Shown piece by piece: positions 49,139-64,000 of a DNA stretch of 64,000 nt. The notes beneath the pieces are model-generated. The model was not told where the DNA came from. It searched no databases and was given only the letters and a program-made list of their open reading frames with translations. Origin of the DNA: Rhizoclosmatium globosum (Eukaryota; Chytridiomycota; Chytridiomycetes; Chytridiales; Chytriomycetaceae); contig MCGO01000002.1 in NCBI GenBank assembly GCA_002104985.1, positions 558,001 through 622,000 on the forward strand. Direction: 5' to 3'. Numbering within the stretch: the stretch's first letter is position 1; every line of letters starts with the position of its first letter. The translations under genes and the position numbers were made by a program.

Positions 49139-50608
49139 ATGCTCTTCCCTCCACGCCGCCAAACGAATGGTCCTCCTATCGCTAAGGGATACTACCCCAT
49201 TATCGGCCATCTGTTTGCATTCACAAATCCAAAGGGCAATATTGCCTTGGGCTCAATTCTCTTCGACGGCCTTGAGAACGAGACTGTTGTTGAAAGTCAT
49301 CTCCTCGGTGAAGTCATTTACATTGCACGAGGCGGTGAGAATGTGAAAGCCATCTTAGGCTGTAGCCAACTCAAACAGCGTACGGGAAAGCATGAGGAAG
49401 AAGGGGCGACAAAGCTGGGCATGCAGCATACTGGTATCTTGTTCAACTCAGACGTCCCGACATGGAAACTGCATCGTAAGCTGTTTGTTGAGAACATTGC
49501 TCGACCAAGGTTCCTCAAGAGCTTGATCCCAAAATTCAATGAGTACATGGATGCACTGATTCCCGCCTTGGATGAGCTTGCAGCAAGTTCAAAGCCGATC
49601 CTTGCGAATGAATTAACGGGGTACATCAGTCGAGATAACATATTGGATATTGTATTCAGTGATAACAATTATTCTGCAATTCAGTACGTCATGGATACTG
49701 CTGCAAGTGTCGATAATGTTGTACCTAAGCGTGATGAATTGATTGATGGTGTCAGCGGTTTTATGGATGCAACGCAGTACTTCATGATGCTTCCATCCTT
49801 TGTCTTCAATTACGTGACTCGGAATGAAACTAAACGCAATGAAGCGAAGGTCAAGGTATTGGCCACGCTTGTGAAGGAAAAGATGTTGGCCAAACAAGAA
49901 CAACTAAATGCAACCAATGATTTGACAAGTCAAACCATGGACTTTGCCACTGCATTACTACAAGATCCATCTCCCGATATGACATTTGAGCGTGCCACTT
50001 CTGTTGTGCAAGAGGCGATCATTGGTGGACAAGATACATCCAAGAATACTCTCGCTTTCTTGATTTACGAACTCGCTCGCAACCCATCTGTCACGGATAC
50101 CATTTATCAAGAAGTCATTGATATTGTCGGCCCTCACAATCCAATCACTGAACACGATATTCCACAATTGAAAATGGTGGAGGCTGTTATTTTCGAAACT
50201 AGTCGTTATTACAACGTGATTACGGCTGGTACTCGTTGCCTTACTCAAGATCTGGAGTTGCCTGAATCGGGTTATGTTCTCCGTAAAGGAAGCAACGTGT
50301 TTGTCACTTTTTGCGATAACCATATGAGTGAAAAAGAATGGGAGAATGCGAACAAGTTTGATCCCACGCGGTTTTTGGCATCAGACAAGGAGGGAGGACC
50401 ATTGGGACATGGATGGGGATTTTCGCCATTTGGTCATGGAGTCCGCAAGTGTCCTGGAGAAGCATTAGCGCTCTTGCAAATGAAGGTGTTTGTTGCTAGT
50501 CTTTGCAGGAGATATAAATTCCATTTGGCCATGACGGGACCGCTTCAGATTCATGAGTCGATAAATCGTCAGTGTATGAATCTACCAGTCATTTTTGAAA
50601 GACGTTAA
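49139..50608 (+). CDS. Cytochrome P450, copy 3, intact and intronless
   Basis: A heme-thiolate monooxygenase of the same family as the two copies at 16.6-20.3 kb. One uninterrupted frame of about 489 codons from ATG 49139 carries the Pro-rich hinge (NGPPIAKGYYPIIGH), GILFNSDVPTWKLHRKLFVENIARPRFLKSLIPKFNEYM, the I-helix IIGGQDTSKNTLAFLIYELARNPS, ExxR in FETSRYYN, FDPTRF and the heme loop FSPFGHGVRKCPGE. The frame stays open upstream to 49070 without another ATG. No introns are present, although copies 1 and 2 have introns in the same motifs. No membrane-anchor exon is visible, so the N-terminus may be incomplete or soluble. Substrate unknown. Confidence 0.9.
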   Translation: MLFPPRRQTNGPPIAKGYYPIIGHLFAFTNPKGNIALGSILFDGLENETVVESHLLGEVIYIARGGENVKAILGCSQLKQRTGKHEEEGATKLGMQHTGILFNSDVPTWKLHRKLFVENIARPRFLKSLIPKFNEYMDALIPALDELAASSKPILANELTGYISRDNILDIVFSDNNYSAIQYVMDTAASVDNVVPKRDELIDGVSGFMDATQYFMMLPSFVFNYVTRNETKRNEAKVKVLATLVKEKMLAKQEQLNATNDLTSQTMDFATALLQDPSPDMTFERATSVVQEAIIGGQDTSKNTLAFLIYELARNPSVTDTIYQEVIDIVGPHNPITEHDIPQLKMVEAVIFETSRYYNVITAGTRCLTQDLELPESGYVLRKGSNVFVTFCDNHMSEKEWENANKFDPTRFLASDKEGGPLGHGWGFSPFGHGVRKCPGEALALLQMKVFVASLCRRYKFHLAMTGPLQIHESINRQCMNLPVIFERR

Positions 50609-50681
50609 ATGCCGAATCATTGCTTTATAATCAAATCCATATAAATAAAATAACAAGTTTATCTTTATTCAAGAGATAGTG

Positions 50682-55908
<5,227 letters not shown>

Positions 55909-56077
55909 ACAATAAATATTGGGAATTCAGATCTTTTGAAAGAGACAACAGTTTATTGCAATCCTCTCGCGCGCATTATCGCGATCGAGTATTTGACGGT
56001 TTTATCTCAGCCATTGTTCATATCAGCACCCGTTTGCACAGCCGAAAGAGGGCAAAAAGAAAAGGAAGAATATACCA

Positions 56078-57711
56078 CTAGGCTGTAAGAGATTTAACAT
56101 AAAGTCTGGCACGATCACGAATGATTGCGGAATCCAAACGATAAATACTATCAAACAAAGCGGTACGGAAACTGGCAGGCCCAAGAACGACATTGTCACC
56201 AGAAGCATTCTTCAAATCCACTGCCATTTCCGCTGCGATACCCATTGCAACTACTCCAGATGCAGCAGCAATCAAGTAGTCGCCCTCAGCAGCTCCCGCA
56301 AAGCACCCAATTAATGCAGTCGCAGAACACCCAGTTCCAGTCAAAAGACCAAGATGAGAGTTTCCATTTTCACAACACAAGACAGTTTCCCCATCCGAAA
56401 TGTAATCTTTGACGCCCGTAATACAGACAACAGTACCGTATTGTTTCGCGACTTGTCTTGCAACAGTGGCAGGGTCGTTCAACTCTCCGACACTGTCAGC
56501 TCCACGACTTGAGGCTTCAAGTGTTCCGTACAGATATCCAATTTCACCCGCATTTCCCTTGATGATGGCGATTTTATGAGCGGCAAGTAATTCTGCAACA
56601 GCGTTGCGACGGAATGTTGTGAATCCACAACCAATAGGATCCAATACAATCGGAGTGTTCCTCTCATTTGCCTTTGTCGCGGCTTTATGGAAGCTTGCGA
56701 TTCTGAAAGTATCGAGGGTTCCTTGATATTGAAGGCGTATTAGTTGGTTTCGTTGGTCACTAGAAATTTGCTTCACCCATGTTCAAAATAAGTGCATCAA
56801 TATGCTGACCGACTTCGTGCACTTCTTCAACTGAATGCGCCATAATAGGAGATCCACCGATATGCAAAATAATGTTCGCAGTCATCTCTTGTACAATCGC
56901 GTTCGTAATGGAATGGACAAAAGGCTTCTTTATACGCACTCTCTCCAATGCTGCCACAACTCTGAAAACAGATGGTAAGGAATAACGATAAATCTCAATC
57001 TTCCAACCTCTCGATAAGTTCATCTTTCGCTGTGTGGGTGTTCAACAGTCCATCAAGCTTTCCCTTCAAAGAAGCTGTAACTTCTTCAGTGTTGGAATGC
57101 TTCATAATCGCGGAAACGACAGCGACTCCTGAAAGACGAAAGCCCCCAGACTCCCTCTCAACGTCCTGCAACATTCCAGCAACGTTATCAGCGTTGATCC
57201 CACCAATAGTAACGATTGGAATCTTGGTATTGACAGCACGAACAGCAGCAACAACCTGACCAACGCCAGAAGGACCCAAGTAGATTGCATTATCTTTGGT
57301 TGTAGTGGGAAACACCACACCTGGAGCGATGTAGTCTGCCCCGCCTTCAACAGCCTGAAGCGCTTGCTCAACAGTCTTGGTAGTGATACCAATAATCTTT
57401 CCTGGCCCTAACAACTTGCGAGCATCCGCCAATGGAATGTCCTCCTGCCCAATGTGCACACCTTCAGCCCCACACGCAAGAGCAATATCGATACGATCGT
57501 TGATGATAAAGGGAACATTGAATTCTTTGCATACAGCGTGGATCTCCCGGGCTCGTGCCAGAAAGTCCTTCGCAATCAGCTTCTTTTCGCGGAGTTGAAC
57601 AATCGTAGCCCCGCCCTGGATCGCCTCTCGCACGGACTGGGCCAGCGTTTTACCCTCAGGCAACACAGAGCTGTCTGTCACCAAGTACAGCGATACGTCG
57701 ACGTTTGGCAT
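56078..57711 (-). CDS. THI6: Bifunctional thiamine-phosphate synthase / hydroxyethylthiazole kinase (THI6)
   Basis: The N-terminal ThiE domain joins HMP-PP and thiazole phosphate into thiamine phosphate (YLVTDSSVLPEG, IVQLREK, FIINDRIDIALACGAEGVHIGQEDIP, GITTKTVEQA, IVTIGGINADN). The C-terminal ThiM domain phosphorylates hydroxyethylthiazole (FVHSITNAIVQEMTANIIL, LILNMGT, PIVLDPIGCG, IKGNAGEI, TGTGCSATALIGCFAG). Introns fall at IER|VVAAL (near 57006-56962) and NMG|TLDT (about 56783-56728). The start is set at MPNVDVSLYLVTD, 57711; the frame is open to another ATG at 57813. It diverges from the MHS transporter, whose mRNA carries a TPP riboswitch. No TPP element was found on this strand upstream of THI6. 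Confidence 0.96.
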
Positions 57712-57811
57712 CGGTGATTTTCGGAGAAATGGAAACAAGTGAGAAGAAGAAATGCGTGGCTTGTCCTTCTCCCCCAAACTTGTCACCAATTGGAAAAAAG
57801 CAAAACCCAAC

Positions 57812-59431
57812 ATGGTTCTCTCGCTTCCCTACATCATCGCTGCTACTTGCGCTGGTACCTTGATTGAATGGTAAGATCTTGTTGTGAATGAATGATGCTT
57901 TGGGTTGGATGTTACTGCCCACCAAATCAATATGGGATCTTGGCAGATCTGGATCTAACCATGTCTGCTTCCATAGGTATGACTTTTATGTCTACCTCTT
58001 CCTTCAATCCACTGTTGCTGCCCAGTTTTACAATGGTTCGTAGCTTGCATCTTTGACATCCCAAGATCCGTTCTTACCTTCAAACATTTACTAACATGTT
58101 TGTTTAAACAGGTACTGAGTCTGCAACCACCATCATTTGGCTTGCCACTTACGCGATTGGATTCATTGTCCGTCCCATTGGAGCCTTACTGTTTGGTTAC
58201 CTTGGTGACATTTACGGACGCAAGGTCACTTTCATGGCTTCCTTGCTCATGATGGGATTAGCCACAACTCTTTGTGGATGCTTGCCAACTAAGGATCAAA
58301 TTGGATCTGCTGCTGGTATCATCTTGATCATCCTTAGAATCTTGCAAGGATTGGCTATTGGAGGCGAGTACGGAGCTGCTGTTGCGTACATTGCCGAGCA
58401 TGCGCCTGCCAATAAGAAGGGAGCGTATACTTGTGTCTTGCAGGTTATGGCGACTGTGAGTCTAATCTTGTCCCCTAACTCCGATAAAGTTCACTAATTT
58501 TATCATTCACCAGTTCGGTCTCTCCTTGGCTTTGGCGTCTTGCCTCATTTTCCGTGCCGTCTTGTCTGCAGGCGATTGGAGCACGTTTGGATGGAGATTC
58601 CCATTCCTCCTCTCCTTCCTCCTGATTGCTATTTCCTTATACGCTCGTTCCAAGCTCTTGGAATCTCCAGTGTTCGCGCAAGCTAAGGAAGACGGTGAAA
58701 TCGCTCCATCGCGCTTCACCAAGTCTGCGTTCAAGCCAGCCAACATCTGGACAATTCTTGTTGCTATCATTGGTACCTGTATGGGTCAAGGTGTTCTCGC
58801 CCAGGTTTCTCAAGCTTATCCACTCACGTTTATTACTGGTTTGGGAGTTCCATTGGTTCCAGCTTACACTATCCTCCTTGTCCCATGTCTCCTCGCGTGC
58901 CCCTTCTTTGCCCTCTTTGGTTACTTGTCCGACAAGTACGGTCGAAAGATCTTCTTGGTTACTGGAGTTACTCTCGCTGCGATTTTGACGTACCCGTGCT
59001 ACCTTGGTATCTATTCTTTCCGTCCATTTGAGAACAACAAGCCATCCTCTCCATACCGTGACGCTTACAGCCCTGCCGGTATGTCTTTCTGCATCTGGAT
59101 TCTCGTGATGTGTGCCGCTATTTCGTATGGTCCACTTGCTGCGTACTTGTCTGAACTCTTCCCAACCAACATTCGTTTCACTGGAACTGCCGCTTGTTAC
59201 CACATTGGTGTTGGAGCTCTTGGTGGTATTACTGGTGTGATTGCTGTTTCCGTTACTTCTGCTACTGGTAACATCTACGGTGGATTGTTCTACCCAATCG
59301 CTGTTTGTTCTGTCTGCGCCGTCTTTGGATTTGTCTTCTTGCCTGAGACCAATGGTCGCAATTTGAATACCATGGAAGATTCCAAGATCCAAGCTGAAAC
59401 TTCCGCCATTCCCGAGAAGTTGGCTGCCTAA
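57812..59431 (+). CDS. MFS transporter of the metabolite:H+ symporter (MHS, ProP/KgtP-like) type; predicted thiamine-related
   Basis: About 12 hydrophobic spans begin with MVLSLPYIIAATCAGTLIEWYDFYVYLFLQSTVAAQFY. The MHS signature is TIIWLATYAIGFIVRPIGALLFGYLGDIYGRK (A-loop GD..GR+) and RILQGLAIGGEYGAAVAYIAEHAP. The second half has GYLSDKYGRK, ISYGPLAAYLSELFPTNIRFTG and FLPETNGR. Three introns, 57871-57976, 58036-58111 and 58456-58513, keep frame, so it is a resident eukaryotic gene. MHS proteins are mainly bacterial, so transfer in the past is possible. A TPP aptamer follows the stop by about 80 nt and THI6 is head to head with it. From this I infer a role in uptake of thiamine or a precursor; the family alone does not tell the substrate. 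Confidence 0.9.
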
Positions 59432-59509
59432 GTCAATGACATGTTCACTTAAATTGTTTCCCCTCTTCAAATTGGCTCCTTCATGTTTCCAATTTCGTTC
59501 ATTTTGTTT

Positions 59510-59654
59510 AGCAAGCGGGTGCCCCATTTTTTGACGTTGTTTCTCTTCTTTTCCTTCTCATTTACTCCTCGTTTCTTTTCTTCCTTCTCCCCAACGTCAG
59601 GCTGAGATCATACCGTTAATACCCGAACATGGTAATGCATGCGAGGGGATTGCT
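59510..59654 (+). promoter_or_regulatory. TPP riboswitch aptamer in the 3' UTR of the MHS transporter
   Basis: The element has the thiamine pyrophosphate aptamer parts in order. P1: AGCAA (59510-59514) pairs with TTGCT (59650-59654). P2: GGGTGCC (59517-59523) faces GGCTGAGA (59600-59607), the conserved pyrimidine-sensing strand. P3: TGACGTTG (59532-59539) is perfectly complementary to CAACGTCA (59592-59599) around a 52-nt pyrimidine-rich loop. P4/P5: ATACC then ACCCGAA, with CATG (59628-59631), loop GTAATG and CATG (59638-59641), then CGAGGGGA. This lines up base for base with the bacterial form ending ACCTGA..TGG-ATAATG-CCAGCG..GGGA. It lies after the transporter stop at 59431 and before AATAAA at 59661, and no other plus-strand gene follows. 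Mechanism (splicing or poly(A) choice) is inferred. Confidence 0.88.
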
Positions 59655-59660
59655 TTTTAT

Positions 59661-59666
59661 AATAAA
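59661..59666 (+). terminator. Candidate poly(A) signal AATAAA for the MHS transporter
   Basis: Lies 6 bases after the last paired base of the TPP aptamer, in an AT-rich run. Ligand-dependent folding of the aptamer could affect its use. The convergent SPT8 stop codon is at 59696-59698. Confidence 0.55.
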
Positions 59667-59695
59667 ATCGATTTACAATCAATAGTCAGTCGATT

Positions 59696-61724
59696 TTAAT
59701 TGTTGGACTTGACACTGTACAACAAACACAGATTGTTTGAATTTCCATCCCACCCACGATTACCAGAGACACTAATGAAATACTTGGAGCTCCAATCCAG
59801 GGCTGTCAAATAGACGACGTAATTAATTGACTATAAACACAGAAGACTAATTCACCCACCCAAAGCTGAAATGGTACCACCATGGTGTCCAGAAATGATA
59901 GAAAATGGAACAAGTGGCTGCAAAGGATCAAACTCATTAAGTGCTCCAGATGGTGCAGCGCCAGCACTGCCATTATCGGCCATGGTTGTGTCCGATGCAG
60001 GTACTGTATAATTAAGATCCCAAAGCCGAATGTTATCATAAGAAGCGCTACACGGGTTTTGCGTTAAAACAGAGAAATGGAAGACATGAGTAATATTTCT
60101 CTACCAAGCAACATGTCGACCATTAGGCATACACTGCACAGCTGTGACAGGCCCTGAATCGCGTGGCAGCCGGAAATTCTGGATTATTCTGCCTTCTGCG
60201 TAGTCCCACTCGTCCACTAAAATTCAACTGTAAGGTCAAACGAGCAAGTTAAAAAATCAAAACAATACCTGATCCATTTCTTCGCCCGATGTATACACGT
60301 TTACCATCAGCGCTCCAACAAGCCTAAGACAACCAAAAAATCAATTTTAAAAAGGGTAAACGAATTTTAGATAAAAAGGCCAATACCGATATTCCCCATG
60401 GTGGAACTCCATTTTCACATCCAACAGACTTGACGATCCCAGCAGGATCTCGATGATCGACAACACTACCCTTGCCGTCAAAACTGAGAACAAAGGCAAT
60501 GTCCTCTACGCCTCCGTTTCCAGAATAATAGGGTTCTTCGGCATACCCTCCGTCCGGCTTGAACTTAATAGCCGTGATGTGTGTGTTGAGTGGCGCAAAT
60601 TCACGTACAATCGCGCCAGTCTCCAGATCCCATCGCTGAGTTTTGTGTGTAAGAGAAACACTCTTTTCTCGAGTAACTTACAATATATTTACGATCCCAA
60701 GAGCCACTCATGACGCTTCTTTCGTCTCCTGCTAATGTCAAAACCGATACGGGTTTGTCGTGGCGTCTGAGAACGTGTTGACACTGTATAGTGAGGATAT
60801 GTCAGTTACTGTCCAGCATTGTTAATATAGGCCTCTTCCACTTACAACACCTTCATCGTGTCTCACTGTATAGAGGTTGATATTTCCGCTCTGAAATGTG
60901 AAATCAGAGACAGTATAGACATAACATGAGGCCACAAAACAGCTTAATACCTCACATCCAGCGAGAAGAAAATGAGCTTCTGATTGCACAGCTATGCAAT
61001 AAATCTGAGAAATTTTGGCAGGCGACGGGATTGTTGCCGTAGCCTCTGGAGTCAGTCCCGTAATTGACGGTTGAGCATCTGATGTTCACATTGGTTACCG
61101 CGACTATGACTCAAAACGAGCTATCTTGCAACATACCCAGTGGAACTTCCTCAACTTCCCAAGCTGAGACCATTGTTCCCGCCTAATGCCCAACCAGGCA
61201 AACGCGTTTAAAATCAACTCCAAAAAAGGAATCAGCGAAATTACATTTTGAATAGAGTCTACTAGACCATGTCTTTGTGCAGCCGTCAAATTATGGTCTC
61301 CATTAATCGACCGCATAAAGTCGTATTTACGAATATATCCGTCTTCACCGCCCGTGAACATCCATTTCTGATGGTTATAGTATGAGTCTATTTTGGTTAT
61401 AGTGATATAGCGGTCCTGACCATGTTCTTTGTGGTAGCAACGCAGTGAATCGGGCATGGATGGAGTGCCAAGGTCTGCCAAACTATGTGAGACCTTCTTC
61501 GAGTAGGTACAATTAGGTATTTACCGATGGTATTATTTCGTAGTAAGCTGCCTTTGATGCTTCCACTCTGACTGTGCAAAGAGTCAGTTGGGAACCACAC
61601 ACATTTGGCAATACTCACGCTGTTCCCCAATAGGTGCATTAGGCTTCTGCGGCCCTGAATCGCCCATATCCACAATCTCCTCTTCCTCCTCGTCCATCAA
61701 CATGGCATCAGAAGTCCCTTGCAT
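59696..61724 (-). CDS. SPT8: SAGA complex subunit SPT8 (WD40 repeat protein)
   Basis: SPT8 binds TBP within SAGA and tunes transcription initiation. The acidic start (MQGTSDAMLMDEEEEEIVDMGD) leads to EASKAAYYEIIPS and then the family hallmark KWMFTGGEDGYIRKYDFMRSINGDHNLTAAQRHGLVDSIQNAGTMVSAWEVEEVPL. Further WD40 blades follow, with YDNIRLWDLNY and FSIISGHHGGTISALALDWSSKYFISVSGNRGWDG near the C-terminus. It ends VKSNN. The family is confined to fungi and close relatives, which supports the taxonomic call. Many introns of 45-60 nt split it; no frame break was forced. The start is 28 bp from the divergent UXS ATG. Confidence 0.92.
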
Positions 61725-61752
61725 CCCTTCACCTGTTTTCTTGTTCAAAAAA

Positions 61753-63249
61753 ATGAGTCCCAGTCCCAAAAAGGTCAAGACCCAACACGAAGACAAGAAG
61801 TACAGCAAGCCGATCGTGACTCACGTCGCCACGGATGACATTGCTCTTTCGACTCTGCGTGAATTGTACCTTGGCAAGTACGCTGTGCGTCCAAAGGAGG
61901 ATCGTGACGGGTTTGTGACGTATGCGCCAAAGGTGGGTGGGTGGTGAACGGCGGCCGTCGCTTTTACTGAATTGAATTCGTGGCGTAGACAAACTTTCCA
62001 CCTGTCAAGAAGTTGCATGTGAAGGATCAGAAGCGTGTGCTTGTGACTGGAGGTGCTGGTTTTGTGGGATCCCACTTGGTCGACAGACTCATGATCATGG
62101 GTCACTTTGTTATTGTCGCAGATAACTTCTTTACTGGCTTCAAGCGCAATGTGCAGCACTGGATTGGTCACCCCAACTTTGAGTTGATCCGTCACGATGT
62201 TGTTGGTGAGGTTTTGTCGATTTGTACAAGTCCCTGAGACAACATAACCACTCAAACCTATTCTCTCACTATTGCTAGACCCTCTTATGGTCGAAGTGGA
62301 TCAGATCTACCACTTGGCGTGCCCAGCCTCCCCTCCACACTACCAACACAACCCTGTCAAGACCATTAAGACTTCCATGATGGGAACCATCAACATGTTG
62401 GGATTGGCAAAGAGAACTAAGGCTAGAATTCTTCTCGCGTCTACCTCTGGTATGTTTGGTCTTTTTTCGTACTTCCGATTATACGATGAGAACCTTTTGA
62501 CAATCGAGACCAAGTTCACTAAAAACGCGAAACTATTCACCAGAAATCTACGGAGACCCAGAGGAGCACCCACAGAAGGAGACTTACTGGGGTCATGTCA
62601 ACCCAGTTGAGTTTTTTTTGGGATTTTTTAGTTTTATTTACTTAGGTCTAATATTAATTTTAGATCGGTATCCGTGCCTGTTACGATGAAGGAAAGCGTA
62701 TTGCTGAAACTTTGGCGTACGAGTACCAAAGAAAGGACAAGGTTGAAGTTCGTGTTGTGAGAATTTTCAACAGTTGAGTGCATTATTTTTATTTTCCTAT
62801 CTTTCTATTATCTTAATTCCCAATATTCTTTAGCCTTTGGTCCACGTATGAACCCAGAAGACGGACGTGTCGTTTCCAACTTCATCGTCCAGGCTCTCAA
62901 GGGTGAACAGTTGACTGTGTACGGAGGAGGAAAGCAGACTCGTTCGTTCCAATACGTGCACGACTTGATTGACGGAATGATCAAGCTCATGAACTCTGAG
63001 TACAGCCAGCCAGTAAACGTTGGAAACCCTGAGGAGTACACTATTGGTCAATTTGCTGAGGCGATTCGTGACTTGGTGAACCCCAAGGCGACTATTGCAG
63101 ACTTGCCAATGCCAAAGGATGACCCACAGAGACGTAAGCCAGACATTACTCGAGCCAAGACCGAGATTGGATGGGAGCCTAGGTTCTCTGTGATGCAGGG
63201 AGTTGAGGAGACTGTTGAGTACTTCAAGAGCATTGTTGACATTCTTTAA
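61753..63249 (+). CDS. UXS1: UDP-glucuronic acid decarboxylase (UDP-xylose synthase)
   Basis: Converts UDP-glucuronate to UDP-xylose with bound NAD. An N-terminal 80-residue extension ([18 protein letters not shown]...) precedes the SDR core: [19 protein letters not shown] (NAD motif GxxGxxG), [61 protein letters not shown], the catalytic YDEGKR (Y-x3-K), [26 protein letters not shown] and [14 protein letters not shown]. Introns are about 61933-61988, 62205-62278, 62450-62547, 62607-62663 and 62774-62833. No Golgi signal anchor is visible, suggesting a cytosolic form. UDP-xylose hints at xylose-containing glycans in this fungus. Confidence 0.96.
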
Positions 63250-63327
63250 TTTGTGATTGGGTGTGAAGGGTGGTTGTGGTATTTGAATTCATTCGTGGGA
63301 AAAGAAATCAAGGGGGCAATAGAAACC

Positions 63328-64000
63328 ATGTCCCAAACACTTACCTTCAAAGTCCGAGCACCATCGGGCGAAACCCACACGGTCCAAGTTGATTCCGAGT
63401 CGACATTCGGCGGGCTCAAAGCAGCGCTGTCGCCGGTTGTGTCGATCGCTGCAACGGAGATGCGGGTTGTTTGCGGCGGGCGAATCCTGCGCGACGACGA
63501 TGCGGCAATTCAAAGCCTGGGCTTGGCTGACGGGGCGACGCTTCACGTTGTGCGACAGGTGCGTTGGTGGTCGTTGGTCGTGTTCACCACTAACTAAAGT
63601 ACCACAACTGTCTAGGCTCAGAACTCGCAACAAACTGTTTCCTCTCCAGCTGCAGCTGCGAGCCAGGCGCGGTCGCCGGCTGCTGCGAATCCCCTCTTTG
63701 GCGGTATGGGCGGCGCGGGGGGTATGCCCGACAGAGACCAAATGCAGGCGATGATGCGCAATCCAATGATGCAGGCTCTTCTCAACAACCCTGACTTGAT
63801 GGCTTCAATCATGGAGGCTGATCCTCGTATGCAAGCCATGGCGGAACAAAATCCTGAAATTAGACGCATGCTTCGCGACCCCGCCTTCCTCAGACAAATG
63901 ACCCAGGCGATGCAGAACCCTGCGTTAATGGATGAAATGCAGAGAAACCAAGACCGTGCGTTGTCGAATATTGAGTCCATGCCTGGTGGAATGACCGCTC
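63328..64000 (+). CDS. DSK2: Ubiquilin/DSK2 proteasome shuttle, N-terminal part (runs off window)
   Basis: A UBL-UBA protein that ferries ubiquitinated clients to the proteasome. The ubiquitin-like domain (LTFKVRAPSGETHTVQVDSESTFGGLKAALSPVVSIAATEMRVVCGGRILRDDDAAIQSLGLADGATLHVVRQ) is followed, after an intron at 63559-63615, by an Ala/Ser linker. Next is a Met/Gln/Asn-rich STI1 region (MMRNPMMQALLNNPDLMASIMEADPRMQAMAEQNPEIRRMLRDPAFLRQM). The window ends before the second STI1 motif and the UBA domain. The frame is open to the last base. Confidence 0.94.

Noticed and set aside
57711..57813. Extended N-terminus of THI6 from ATG 57813, which would overlap the transporter ATG on a CATG palindrome.
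   Set aside because: The added residues do not resemble ThiE and the MPNVDVSLYLVTD start fits the family. The overlap leaves no promoter space.
57871..57976. CAGATCTGGATC in the first intron of the MHS transporter looked like part of a TPP aptamer.
   Set aside because: It lacks the CTGAGA strand, the P1/P2 pairing and the TAATG loop. The full set is found at 59510-59654 instead.

Overview
The window is nuclear DNA of a zoosporic (flagellated) fungus, most likely a chytrid. Genes are packed tightly, often head to head, and are split by short introns, mostly 43-76 nt with GT-AG ends and a CTAAC/CTGAC-like branch site. Fungal hallmarks are a five-domain AROM protein, a fused THI6, SPT8 and an SFP1-like factor. 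They sit beside seven genes kept only by organisms with motile cilia: TSNAXIP1-like, IFT122, LRRC23, CFAP298, TPGS1, LZTFL1 and TPGS2.

Layout. 0-14 kb: the 3' end of RAD54, TSNAXIP1-like, IFT122, an FCHO/Syp1 F-BAR muniscin, MRG15/EAF3 and a secreted plant-type LRR protein. 14-23 kb: an ALIX/BRO1 gene, two broken cytochrome P450 copies and a membrane protein with a TIR domain. 23-33 kb: MTHFS, proteasome ATPase RPT3, its assembly chaperone NAS2, LRRC23, CFAP298, TRAPPC4, TPGS1, LZTFL1 and exosome RRP45. 32-46 kb: a CNNM/MAM3 transporter, an SFP1-like zinc finger, a small unknown coiled-coil protein, two mitochondrial SPFH proteins, a GCK-III kinase and complex I NDUFA9. 45-56 kb: TPGS2, a DnaJ-X protein, an intact intronless P450 and the AROM gene. 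56-64 kb: THI6, a bacterial-type MHS/MFS transporter, SPT8, UDP-glucuronate decarboxylase and the start of ubiquilin/DSK2.

The strongest discovery is a thiamine pyrophosphate (TPP) riboswitch aptamer at 59510-59654, on the strand of the MHS transporter and about 80 nt past its stop codon, just before a poly(A) signal. The transporter is head to head with THI6, so I infer that it moves thiamine or a precursor and is controlled by TPP through its 3' UTR.

Many genes carry single-base frame breaks, nearly all apparent deletions in short runs of one base. Because they also hit genes such as RPT3 and NDUFA9, I read most as assembly errors rather than decay. The two P450 copies at 16.6-20.3 kb may nevertheless be real pseudogenes; the second also has internal losses. 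Intron coordinates were placed by eye from splice signals and family similarity.
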